A program made the translations under genes and the position numbers. 14,621 nucleotides of DNA from Rhizopus sp. PT2906 (Eukaryota; Mucoromycota; Mucoromycetes; Mucorales; Rhizopodaceae). Under the pieces are notes generated by a model, which was not told where the DNA came from, ran no database searches, and saw only the letters and a program-made list of their open reading frames with translations. The stretch is taken from the NCBI GenBank assembly GCA_025529335.1, contig JAMYHX010000736.1, positions 1 to 14,621 of the forward strand, in the 5' to 3' direction. Shown one piece after another: positions 1 to 9,660 of the stretch (the stretch's first letter is position 1; each line of letters starts with the position of its first letter).

Positions 1-222
1 ACCAAGCTGAAAGTTGTGAACGGCACATTTCAATATGTTAATCCGGATTGCCCTTCTGTTCTCGCAGGAAAAGCCACCCATGCTCGTGACAGTTTAAGTG
101 CTATGGCCATAGGCTTATCTGGCCTCGCAACTCTTCTTTTCGGGACTACATTCCCTCAGTTTGATCCAAAGCGCAGTCCCTCCAAAACTGCAGAATTTGA
201 ACATCGCGCCGCTACTTTCTGA
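1..222 (+). CDS. 3' end of an unidentified gene, possible single-span membrane protein
   Basis: A reading frame is open from the window edge to a TGA at 220-222. The 5' part of the gene lies outside the window. The tail contains one hydrophobic stretch (AIGLSGLATLLFG) followed by a short charged, Pro/Lys-rich end, which would fit a small membrane protein or a membrane-anchored C-terminus. A pyrimidine tract followed by CAG at 65-67 looks like a 3' splice site, so the true last exon may begin at 68 and the first 67 bases may be intron; the frame is open either way. I do not recognise the family. The hydrophobic segment loosely recalls small mitochondrial inner-membrane subunits, but I would not assign it. 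The gene converges on the dehydrogenase downstream, with about 320 bp between the stops. Confidence 0.5.
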   Translation, partial: TKLKVVNGTFQYVNPDCPSVLAGKATHARDSLSAMAIGLSGLATLLFGTTFPQFDPKRSPSKTAEFEHRAATF

Positions 223-543
223 AAAAGAAATGTGGATAGGCCTATAGCCGTCGGCTATAATACCTTTTGGGCAAGTTTTATTAAAGAACATAGATCAATA
301 AGCTAATTTCTTTATTTACTTGCTTTTTTTTTTCACTTTCCACAATCTGTCTTGGTGTGTACCCGAGAATATGTCAATTTCTTTACTAACGCTATTGCTG
401 TGTCTCAATTTGGGGCTCGTAGTTCACTTACCCTTTCAGTATCGTACATAATGTTGTTTTCTCTTTGCACTCCAAGAAAATCCTTTTAGTAATGGCGACA
501 GATATTTACAAAGACATTTATTATAATAAAAATATCAACTGCA
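223..543. other. Convergent intergenic region with two 3' UTRs
   Basis: This AT-rich spacer separates two converging stop codons. It holds a 17-bp odd palindrome at 243-259 (TATAGCCG, T, CGGCTATA) just after the left gene's stop. For the dehydrogenase it holds a minus-strand AATAAA (plus-strand TTTATT at 517-522), about 22 nt past that gene's stop. No coding potential was seen. Confidence 0.6.
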
Positions 544-1645
544 TTAGTTTTCCAATACAAATCTAAATCTAGGCAATCCAGCTCTAAAGTCTTCAATGGC
601 CTTGTTAACTTCTGACATTGGGTATTTCTTGTACCAAGCTTTGAGATTCTTTTCGGAGATCAATTGAAGCATATCATCCAAATCTTTGCTACCTCCAACT
701 AAAGAGCCAGTAATAACAATTTGCTTCATGATTTGAGGGAAGATGGGAACGGGTGGGTATTGGAATTCAGGAGCGTTTACATTAATAAAGACACCATCAG
801 GAAGCAAGAGGTTAAAGTAAGTTTCCCACTTAAAGTCTTCTCCTACACCAGTACAGATGATATGTGTCAACTTGTTTGCATACTTTGCCATTTCTTCAGC
901 GTTGCTTGTGACAACATAGTCATCACATCCGAGTTTAATGGCATCTTCGCGCTTTCGGTTGCTGGATGACAAGGCGATCACGTTAGCACCTAATGCTTTA
1001 CCAAACATGACTGCAAAGTGACCAAGACCACCAATACCCAAAACACCCAAGGTAGAACCAGGACCGACCTTCCATCGTCTGAGAGGAGCATAAGTTGTTA
1101 CACCTCCACACAAGAAACTAGCAGCATTTTCGTTGGAAACATTATCAGGGATCTTGCAAACCAATATTTCATCACCACGCCACTTGTCAGCATAGCCACC
1201 ACAGGTCTTTTCACCCGTTGGCCAGTGAGAGTTATAGGTAGGAATTACTCCTTTCAAACAAGTGTTTTCAGCTCCTTGGTTGCAACGGTGGCATTGTCCA
1301 CATGCACCACACATAGCACCCATACCAGCACGATCGCCGACCTTGACTCTTGTCACATTCTTTCCTACTCTTGTAACTACACCAGTAATTTCATGACCAA
1401 CAACAATTGGATAGTCAGTGGGTCCCCAGCCAGAGTCTGTAAATAGCGGAGTCAGTCATTGATCTATAAAGCGTATTATTTATATACATACCAAGAGTGT
1501 GAACATCGCTACCACAGATACCACAGTGAGTGATATCCATTTCGACAGAATTATCATCCCAAGCCTTCATTGGGAATTGCATTTGTTCAAGGGGCTTGCC
1601 CTTGCCAGTACAAGCCCAACCAGTAAGTGTATCGCTATTAGACAT
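544..1645 (-). CDS. NADP-dependent zinc alcohol dehydrogenase (Adh6 / cinnamyl alcohol dehydrogenase type)
   Basis: Medium-chain zinc dehydrogenase interconverting alcohols and aldehydes in the cytosol, probably with NADP(H). Exons are 1645-1492 and 1436-544. The 55-nt intron (GTATGT...ACAG, 1491-1437) joins HTL to DSGWGP in phase, giving 348 residues, normal for the family. Visible signatures are catalytic-zinc ligands C44 (in GICGSD), H66-E67 (VVGHE) and C161 (FLCGG); structural-zinc cysteines C97, C100, C103 and C111; and a Rossmann motif GIGGLG at 185-190. The segment SSSNRKRED after the second beta strand resembles yeast Adh6, where Ser/Arg/Lys there bind the NADP 2'-phosphate. The start is the first ATG after a CT-rich leader and sits 56 nt from a TATATATA. 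Family assignment is firm; substrate (cinnamyl, branched or aromatic aldehydes) is inference. All key residues are present. Confidence 0.95.
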
Positions 1646-1700
1646 TTTTAAAAAAAGAAGAAAAAGTTTATAGTGAGAGGAGATGAATGATTGTCAAGCT

Positions 1701-1708
1701 TATATATA
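1701..1708 (-). promoter_or_regulatory. TATA box of the alcohol dehydrogenase gene
   Basis: TATATATA lies about 56 nt upstream of the dehydrogenase ATG on the minus strand and is followed by a CT-rich leader. Position and composition fit a core promoter. Confidence 0.5.
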
Positions 1709-2609
1709 TTCATATTAAAAAAATTACCGCTAGTCGTTGTTTCCTTCAAAGTAAACTGCTCACGTATACATTTTTTCTTTTATTGTCCATTTTAGGCAAA
1801 AGTATAACGTAAGTTACTAAAGCTTTAAAATATTCTTCCTTTCGAGGATGATTATAATCCCGAAACAAGAGGAATTAATTGGCCCTGTGTGAGATTGATC
1901 TAAATTTTTATTCCTTTTACCAATAATAATGGGGATTTGATATACACTTTATCCGAAAAGCAAAACTAACGGTTGCTGGCTGCTTTTCAATCACTCAAGA
2001 ATTAATAATACGAACGGCACGTCAACCGATATTTTGCCTAATGTTACACTCTTTTCATTTTACCATGCAAGATAATTGATTTTGAGTTAATCTATCAGAA
2101 AGAACCTAGCTTCATCACAAACAAGTAAAATCCTGCGAGAAAAAGTTTTCAGCTGGTATAAAAGTGTCAGAAGTAAATCCATTATTCAAAAGAAAGGGAG
2201 CCAAGTAATTGGTATTTCTCTGTTTAGTCTCAAGTTTTTTTTTTGTTCGACATTCATTCTGCACATCCGCTCTGACTTTATTACTGTTTCATTTTTGACA
2301 GTTCCTTTCGTATCTGTATTTCAATAACCACAAGCTCTCCAATTTCGTAACAATGTCCAATGGATAATGTCAGACAATTCCGTAATAAAGCATAATCTTC
2401 CACTTCAAGTGGTTCATAAAAATGCTAAATCTACATGCCTCACTACAATTTAATTAATGAAACAATCCTCTTATATAAGCACAGAACGAATTGCAGTCTG
2501 ACAAACATTGAAGCAGCCGTACCCAAAACAAGGACAAGAAATTTTCATGAGGGGCTTTGACAGAAAGCAAGAAAAGGAAGAATAACCTATTGTACTTGAC
2601 ATGGCCTCG

Positions 2610-2629
2610 CCCCCCCCCTTTTTTTTTTT
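2610..2629 (+). repeat. Homopurine-homopyrimidine tract C9T11
   Basis: Nine C followed by eleven T form a perfect strand-asymmetric run. Such tracts are length-variable and can adopt triplex structures. No function is implied. Confidence 0.7.
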
Positions 2630-3337
2630 CTTTGATGGGCTTGCTTGTAGGGAGCGAATTGAAGAGAAAACAGCTCCTAGAGGAGAAGCTCTTGACTCTG
2701 AAAGCATGAAATTGTATTTTCTTTTTAAAAATAAAAAGTAACTAATCCATTGTATTTAACAATTCTGATCCAAGTTAACTGTATATTTTAAAAACTGCAT
2801 TGATTACGCGAAAAAGCACAGCAGCTAGAGTAACTACCAATGTACATGATGACACAAAGGCATACATGTGCATAAATATGCCATCAGGTCGTATTCATGC
2901 ACTTGTGATATGCGGGAGATAAAATAGGGTATGTCCTGTACAGCTTATCAGATGTCGTACGACGAATGTTATTGCCGAGGCATAACACTTGTGGGTTCAT
3001 CATTAATAAATTACAATTATTTAATTACACAAAAAAAAAATCAGTTTAAAGCTTGTAGAATAATAAAAAAAAGCCTATCAAAATAAAGAATGATCTATGC
3101 TTACATGTGAAAGTAACAAAAATGAGCACGTATGCACCCCGCATGATTTTACGGCTGCACTAAAGGCAATAGGATTAGTTTCACATATAAGTTACAAGAG
3201 AAGTCTGTAAGCATATTTTGTATGGGGGAATATTCCATTAAAACAATGGTTTTATTAAATAAGATAATAATGACAGACCCTGCTGCTATGTTTTTGAATT
3301 CAGTTTATATAAAAAAAGATAGATGTTATATAGTGAT

Positions 3338-3353
3338 TGCGCGTGCGCGTGTG
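3338..3353. repeat. Alternating purine-pyrimidine (TG/CG) tract
   Basis: A 16-nt run of TG and CG steps (TGCGCGTGCGCGTGTG) stands out in AT-rich flanks, about 60 bp beyond the peptide transporter stop. It is a classical Z-DNA-prone composition. A role in 3' end formation is speculation. Confidence 0.5.
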
Positions 3354-3414
3354 ATTTAATTAATAAGTTGTTATATGTATGTATACTAGTAATAGTGATT
3401 TTAAGAGGGCATTA

Positions 3415-5156
3415 TTAGATTTCACCCTTTTCAGCTTCGTATTCAATAGTAGCTTGCTTTCGGTTGTATTCATCAACTTGTCTGTTGGAACGAATACCAA
3501 TTGCATCATCAGCGACATCGTTGTCGTCATTCTTGTGGTGGAAGGCGTAGACAAGAATAGCACAGACGCCAGAGGCACAGGCAATACCTGTGTACATCCA
3601 AGTCAACTTGGGATCAACGTCAACAGGGACGAGAGCGAAACCGAGAATGGCAGCAAAACAGTTGGTGAACAAGAAGATGGCCATAACAATAGACTTCATA
3701 GATTGAGGGGCCTTCTTGTAAGCATATTCAAGACCGGTAATGGAGGCAAAGATTTCAGACAAAGCAATGAATACATAGGAGGGGATTTGGTAGGCAACAC
3801 TGATAGGAGGTTGGCCAGCATCTGCTGCAGAGTAAATCTTGGCTTGAATACCAGCAGTGTAACCCATAGCAACGGCGGCAAAAATGAAACCGAGCGTGAT
3901 ACGGAAGATAGGACGCATGGGAAAACCGATACGACGGAGACCAGGATAGATAAGGCGATCCATGATGGGAATGACAATAATCAAGACAAGAGGATCGATG
4001 TTTTGTAAAATATCAGGAGGGACTTGACCGGTCCACATAGTGTTTGCTTGAGAAACAAGGTTACTGGTCATTTGGTTATAGCAAAGCCAGTAGATAGGAT
4101 ACCAACAAAAGACAACACAGGCGCGAAGGGCACGTCTCAATTCATCAACAAAGACGTCATCCCAGGTGGCAGTTGCGGCCAAATCAGGGTGATCAATAGA
4201 GAGGTTCGAGGGCTTACAGGCTTCCAAACCGCCCTTGACCTTGAGACTGTAGTAGAAGAGTTTACCAGCTTCGACAAAGATGGAACCACGAGGAGGGGTT
4301 TGGATATATCTCTTGCGACCCAAAACAACAGCAATGATACCAATAACAAACATCAAGGTAGGCAAGAGGTAAGCAGCCCAGAAACCAACGTTCTTTTCGA
4401 TTTCAGTTGTGGCAATAGCAGAAAGAGAACCAACGTTGATACCCCAATAGAACATGTTGAAGATCTTTTGATAAGTGGCTTGAGGAGTGACAATGACACG
4501 TTCACCCTTCTCGGTAGTCTTCACATAGGGAACCTTGCTTTGGTACTGTTCGGCAACAAGAGGAGAAACGTTTGATTTGATACCACCAGTACCCAGACCG
4601 ACGATGATAATACCAACAATAAAACCGGGGAAAGCAGCACCATTGGCGATAGCGACAGGAGAAGCAGTAGCAGTCAAAATAACAAGACCAACGAGGTAAA
4701 AACTGGCAAAGAGAAGGATGGTACGGTACTTGCCGAGGTATTGATCAGCGACGATGGCGCCAATAATGGGAGTAATATAACCCCAAAATTGGAAAAAGGT
4801 GTTTAAAGCTGTAGCTGTTTGCTGTCCACGGCCTAAGGCACCAGCTGTTTCGGCGGGATCTATGATAAATAAGTTAATTGATAATTCTATTGAATGATTT
4901 ATCATTACATACAAGATGGGGGAGCAGGGTTTTGAATGTAGTTCTGGAAAGGTCCGGAAAGACCGTAGTAAGTGAAACGTTCACAGAATTCAATGATAAT
5001 AACAAGGTAAGCAGAAATAGGAACTTTGTCAGCAACTTCACGACAAGTTTGCCAATCTTCTTCGGTTGGCTCTGGTCCATGGTTGTCATCTGCATGGTAA
5101 TCAGCCTCGTATTCAACTGGGCTCGGGACTCTGTCCTGATCTAATTTTTCAGACAT
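3415..5156 (-). CDS. PTR2: Proton-coupled oligopeptide transporter, POT/PTR2 family
   Basis: Plasma-membrane symporter importing di- and tripeptides with protons (MFS-type POT family, about 12 membrane spans). Exons are 5156-4913 and 4859-3415. The 53-nt intron (GTATGT...ATAG, 4912-4860) splits codon 82 and restores continuity into AETAGALGRGQQTATAL. The product is 562 residues, close to the fungal norm. Family marks are ExxERFxYYG (E56, E59, R60, Y63, Y64, G65), the region GAIVADQYLGKY near 115-126, GTGGIKSNVSPLVAEQY near 171, and the signature FYWGINVGSL at 218-227. The N-terminus is acidic and cytosolic; the C-terminal tail is charged. The start is the first in-frame ATG after a CT-rich leader; an upstream extension of the open frame looks like leader sequence. 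Upstream GATA motifs suggest nitrogen control. The symbol is by family, not proven orthology. Confidence 0.95.
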
Positions 5157-5208
5157 CAAAAAGTTCGAAAAAAAAAGGAAAGAAGAAAAAAAAGAAGACG
5201 ACTTATTG

Positions 5209-5216
5209 TTTAAATA
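5209..5216 (-). promoter_or_regulatory. PTR2: TATA-like element of the peptide transporter gene
   Basis: On the minus strand TATTTAAA lies 53 nt upstream of the start codon and is followed by a long CT-rich leader (5160-5205). Spacing resembles that of the dehydrogenase gene. Confidence 0.4.
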
Positions 5217-5309
5217 GTAACGCCCTGGGTTCATTTTCCGATGGTTACTCAAGCGTAAATGACCATTGAACAACGAATGATGTCTTATTGACTGACAAGC
5301 ATCGTAACA

Positions 5310-5753
5310 AGATAAGCCCAATTAAGTAATCAAGTTTCCATGACAGTGTTTATTCAGCCTTGTATTGTTTTATTCCTTTTTTAAGAAAAGGGTCCCACTG
5401 TTTAACTTTTTAAGCTGAAAAGAAGCGCAAAAATTTTTTGTATTCAAGGGCAACATTTTGTCTGGAGTTACCTTATTTCCCAAAAAAGGAATATTTTTTC
5501 GCTTGTCCACATGTCAAGGTTTTACGATACAAACTCAGGCTATTGCAACATGTTTCTCACGTTAAGATCGGCTTTTCTTACTGGCTGCTGTTGTTTGTGC
5601 TTGAAGCCGTGCGAGGGGCGGAAATAAGGACTTGTCCAATGAAATTGTACATTTAAAACCTTATCTTTCCTTCTCCCGCAGATCTTTCGCCAAAAGAGAT
5701 AAGGGTTTACTTTTTTCATTGGTCACATGAACGACCCTTTTGGTATTTTATCT
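5310..5753. promoter_or_regulatory. Cluster of GATA-factor motifs upstream of the peptide transporter
   Basis: Four HGATAR-type hexamers are visible: AGATAAG at 5310-5316, TTATCT at 5661-5666, AGATAAG at 5697-5703 and TTATCT at 5748-5753. In fungi such sites bind nitrogen regulators (AreA/Nit2/Gln3 class). They lie 150-600 bp upstream of a peptide transporter, a classical nitrogen-controlled gene. AT-rich DNA yields such hexamers by chance, so this is suggestive only. Confidence 0.35.
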
Positions 5754-7092
5754 ATTCCCTGTTGTCTTATAAACGGAAATTCTTTCTAAAAGTATCCAAG
5801 AGAGCATACTTTTTAAGCTTGTAAATAAACAAGAAAGATATAGTGCGACTCTATAGAAAAAGAGTGTACAGCTCAGTCTATTGTGATGGGTTCTAAGAAC
5901 TTGCCATTTTTTTTTAAAAAAAAAACACTACTCTTTTTGTCTATAGTCTCTTGTGATTAATTTGGTTAGCTTCCTTTTTTTGACCGAATACAATCCAAAA
6001 TGAGAAACAACAATAAAAAAGAGTGAGAGATGGACTCTATTTTTTAATTTATTGATCCCGGTGAATAAATCAGTTACTATAGTGATAGATCCCTTAGAAA
6101 TGACAATTGAAAGGGCCATGAATCCACATACATGGATACTCTCACAACCAAAGGATAAACAAAATAGGGAATTTTTTGCCTTAAACTTTCTCACGAAATC
6201 AAAAAGTATACACCTTGAAAGATAAAGGAGGAAAACTATGGTCTTGTAAGACATTTTTGAGTAACGTAGTACATATTTTTATGTCAGCACGACGATTTAC
6301 TATATTTTATTTGTGTTACCCTGTACTGATCTTTTATTGGATAAGCGATAAAACATCTTTGGATATGATTCGAAATTTATAAAGCAAGCACATTTGACTT
6401 TTTGGGTGATTCAAACTTGGCATCTTACATGATTGCTTATACTGACGATATTCAAATTGGCTTGCTTTTCAGATTCTTGGCACATTATTAATGAATTATT
6501 TTTTGCATATCATTCGAGTATATAAAAAATATATTGTATATCCAGTTTATAGGCTTTATTCAACATGTATGTTTCCATTCAAATCACATTGATCCATAAA
6601 AGTAGCTCAAGGCTTACAAGCACAATATTTTTATTTTTACAAAAATTTTTCGACCTTTGACATGTTTGATATGAACCATTATAATAACTCGAGTATAATT
6701 GTACAGTAGAACATACACTCTACTTTACATGCATCTAGCAATTATTTTAATAATACTAACTACTTTCAATTCGCTACGTTCGTTTTTGCGCGCTGTCGTG
6801 CTGTCGCAGGCTTAAGGGATTCGTCATTTGTGATGAGTAAGTGCAAATGCTAACAACATACCCTGACTCCTCTCTACATGCTTATTTGTGTTACTGATGC
6901 AATGATGCTATTACATTATTTCATAAAAGTATAGTTTATTCATAATAAAGAGATTGTAATTGAAATATTAGTTAATCATAATGATTTATGTAATGAAGAA
7001 GAATGAGCATAGTCGTAAAAGAATTCATGATTGAATATAGGGACTAGGCTTGTTTGACAATCAAATGACGTGTTAAAAAGGTGAGCATAGTG
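5754..7092. other. Gene-poor AT-rich region
   Basis: No recognisable gene on either strand. The longest frame (5928-6254, minus, 108 codons) has a low-complexity, AT-driven composition and no family resemblance. A short GC-rich patch lies near 6775-6812. Nothing else structured was seen. Confidence 0.5.
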
Positions 7093-7242
7093 CAGTAGAA
7101 CCTCGATTCTGTCATAATCCTCGATGGACAGGAGTAGCATTCCAAAATCGAGGTTATTCCCGAGTAGAATTCATATTCGGACAAAGCACACTGAAATAAA
7201 CAGTTATCCAGAATAGAGTATGACAGAATCGAGATCTGACTG
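7093..7242. mobile_element. Pogo/Tigger-like MITE, 150 bp
   Basis: The element begins CAGTAGAACCTCGATTCTG and ends with the inverse of CAGTCAGATCTCGATTCTG. The 24-nt terminal inverted repeats match at 20 positions, with a perfect 15-nt core (CTCGATTCTGTCATA) at 7102-7116 and 7219-7233. The right end is followed by TA (7243-7244). The left end is preceded by TG (7091-7092), which fits a TA target duplication with one transition. The CAGT start and CTCGAT block resemble pogo/Tigger (Tc1/mariner superfamily) termini. There is no internal ORF, so it is non-autonomous. Subterminal copies of ATCGAGG occur inside. It sits in gene-poor DNA just before an ORF remnant. Confidence 0.75.
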
Positions 7243-7307
7243 TACGAGGTAAGAGCGAGATAATAGCAATGATAACAATTGTCTAATAATTGACTAAAAG
7301 TTATTGA

Positions 7308-7993
7308 ATGTTTATAACTGAGCTTATGGTTACAAACCCTTTTTTAGAGTTGGCGCTTGCTGACTCAGTAAGACTGGCTACTCTTTCCCGTGACCTGGTA
7401 CTAAGGAAAGAAAACAAGAAGACAATCATCCTACAAGCTGTTGGGTATGAAACTGTTGTATATTTGGTTGAAGAATTTTTCCCTGATGTTACCACTATGA
7501 CGGAAATCTTATCTTTTGATGTACCAAAGACAATCTCTGCTCTTGGGAATTGAAGCAAATTTGTCATTTGTATAATACTGAATGTCAACTTCGGTATAAG
7601 TACGCAAGGTCTTTACCAAATAGTAGAGATGTTTGTATCAACCCAAAGCGTCGCAAGGCAAGAACACCCACTTTTTCTTTGTTGTGGTCCGTTTATCTTT
7701 CTGTTTTTAAAATAAAACAATATTTTATCATATCCTAGTGCAGTTAAGTAGATGATTGATCATTAAATGTGATTATGATATCCTTTCCATTTGAGACTGA
7801 GACACATGCTAGGATAATTGATATTAAGGAATTATCTCCAGGTAATCATTACCTCTCTTCCTACTACACCATCAAGTCTAACATTGACAGATTCACTATA
7901 AGGAAGGTGGTGATAAAAAGTTGTTGTATTTATTTTAAGTGCAATGTATATAGTCTGAATCAGTGTAAATCAAGAGGTCCCAAAATGGTATAG
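7308..7993 (+). pseudogene. Consecutive unassigned ORFs, possible gene or transposon relic
   Basis: Three plus-strand frames follow one another: 7308-7553 (81 codons), 7550-7738 (in another frame, overlapping the first stop) and 7769-7993. The first has a plausible coding composition (LELALADSVRLATLSRDLVL, then an acidic-hydrophobic middle), better than surrounding frames. The second contains a basic KRRKAR patch, and the third two adjacent cysteines. No convincing splice sites join them. I recognise no family. Position right after the MITE suggests an old mobile-element or host-gene fragment broken by frameshift, but chance ORFs cannot be excluded. Confidence 0.25.
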
Positions 7994-9660
7994 AGTACAG
8001 GTACGAGATAAGGATTCACAAAGTGACAGGATACTTTCTCTTTTTCTTTAATCATGTGTCTGTAAAGCTGATAGTCATCGTAATTCAAGTCATCACACAT
8101 ACTCAGCTAATATATCAGCGCATGACCTTTTATTTGATAACTGTAGTATTCATTTTTATTATATTCTCTTTTGAGCATATAAACCGTATAAAGTAACACA
8201 TATGAATATCTTTCATGTATCTATCATTGTTTTTTCTCTTTGTACAACTTTAAACTATTCCGAAAGATTGAACCATTTTATCTCAAAATGACAATATACG
8301 GCGAGAAAATATTCTACAGCTAAAACACTCACTCTTGGATATAGTTGAAGGTCGTGAGAATTGAAGGTTCCCTTATTAAGGTAATTTACACAGATTTAGA
8401 TTAATAATGCGGTATCACCAACAAAAAACATTTGGTTCTTAGGTGCCCGGACTAAAGTCTCTTTGCTTTTTTTAAGCTTTGAACAACAGGAATATTCTAA
8501 TTCAGCAAGCAAACTGATCACTCCTAACTAAAGTTCATCAATAACATGACGCCAAGTTTATACTCATCTTTACTTATTTGTAACAATAAAGATATCGCAG
8601 CATATAGTCATTCTTTTCATGATGTCTGGTACTTATGACTTGTAGGATTAACAACCGTCTATCATTGACTACAAGAGGTTGGCACTGTAAATATCAATAG
8701 GGATAAAGATGTGAGATACAAAGAATTTGAGGAGAGGGTACCAATGATGGACCTCATTAAAAATTACCGAATATGAAAAGTCATAGTGCAACATAAACTC
8801 AAATTAAAAAAAGCCCATCTTTGACATAGAGCAAAGCTTATACAACAGAAATCATTGAATCAGGATATGAACACAATGGAAGATAAAAGTGAGCATCAAC
8901 CTGCTGTTGATGAACAGGGTGCAGCTTTTATACAGTACTAACTGTATCAGAAGCGCTGAAGTAAATACAACAAGAATATCCTTGTGGTTTTCATACAGCT
9001 TATTTAAATATATGATCTCTATTTGGAGCACAAGTGAAATGAACATTGTTTTGTATCAGAACGCAATTTTTCTAAAGATGAAACAAGTAAAATAAAATGA
9101 TATGTACTCCTTTGGCGGAAACTACTCACATTGATTTTATTATAGGACACTTTAGCTTCTAGACTAAAGCCCCCATTTTTAGCGCTTAATGATATGCTTA
9201 ACTATTTTAATCTGACCAGCCACTTTATGCAAATGCGATCACATAGTGCTGGTAGACTGTGCTTCATATAGTAGTACGATTTCCAAGCGTACATCTACCC
9301 TCTTTCGTCAGGTGTCCATTTTATTTTTGTATTTTGAGTTTCTTATCAACAATGGATTATCTTTTGGGGACAGACGTGATTAAGTTAGATGATTCTGTTT
9401 ACATTTACATAGAGACTTTCCTTCTTCTTTTTATAAAGGGTTCTCGAATGCTCTCTTCATGCTTTTCTCCAGCCGACACTGCCGTTACCCAGTTACAAGT
9501 TCCATGAGTACCAGTTGTTCATTCATGTAAGTACAAGATATTTTAAGGTAGAAAAGGGTAACTTTTTTTTTTATTCATTAGTCTTCTATTAAATTTCTGT
9601 ACAAATATATAAATGAAAGAGGGATATTTGTGTATTTACAACTTTCTCTCTCTAATGTCT
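7994..9660. other. Gene-poor region and 3' flank of the amino-acid transporter
   Basis: No confident gene. It contains a small hairpin at 8894-8912 inside a short ORF (8867-8941) and a short plus-strand frame at 9259-9507 without family resemblance. The last 90 bp are the 3' UTR of the downstream minus-strand gene, with AATAAA (minus) at 9575-9570. Confidence 0.45.

Larger units (their letters stand above)
1709..3414. other. Intergenic region, no confident gene
   Basis: About 1.7 kb of AT-rich DNA without a recognisable gene. It includes the distal promoter of the dehydrogenase and the 3' flank of the peptide transporter, with a minus-strand AATAAA at 3256-3251. A plus-strand TATAAAAG at 2157-2164 precedes two tiny ORFs (reported as a finding). 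There is a C9T11 tract at 2610-2629 and a 16-nt alternating purine-pyrimidine tract at 3338-3353. The longer ORF at 2471-2707 (minus) is driven by the homopolymer tract and looks spurious. Confidence 0.5.

Noticed and set aside
721..1446. Plus-strand ORFs at 721-969 and 1018-1446
   Set aside because: They are antisense to the alcohol dehydrogenase exons, with no family resemblance.
2471..2707. 78-codon minus-strand ORF
   Set aside because: It crosses the C9T11 tract (poly-Lys/Gly) and shows no domain, plausible leader or splice context.
3379..4575. Long plus-strand ORFs (209 and 183 codons) at 3379-4008 and 4024-4575
   Set aside because: They are antisense to the peptide transporter, whose minus-strand frame shows full family motifs. 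Their composition is that of a coding shadow.
5928..6254. 108-codon minus-strand ORF
   Set aside because: AT-driven hydrophobic/basic composition, no recognisable motif, ends without a gene-like context.
9259..9507. 82-codon plus-strand ORF
   Set aside because: Low-complexity hydrophobic composition, no splice partners, no family; kept only as part of the gene-poor interval.
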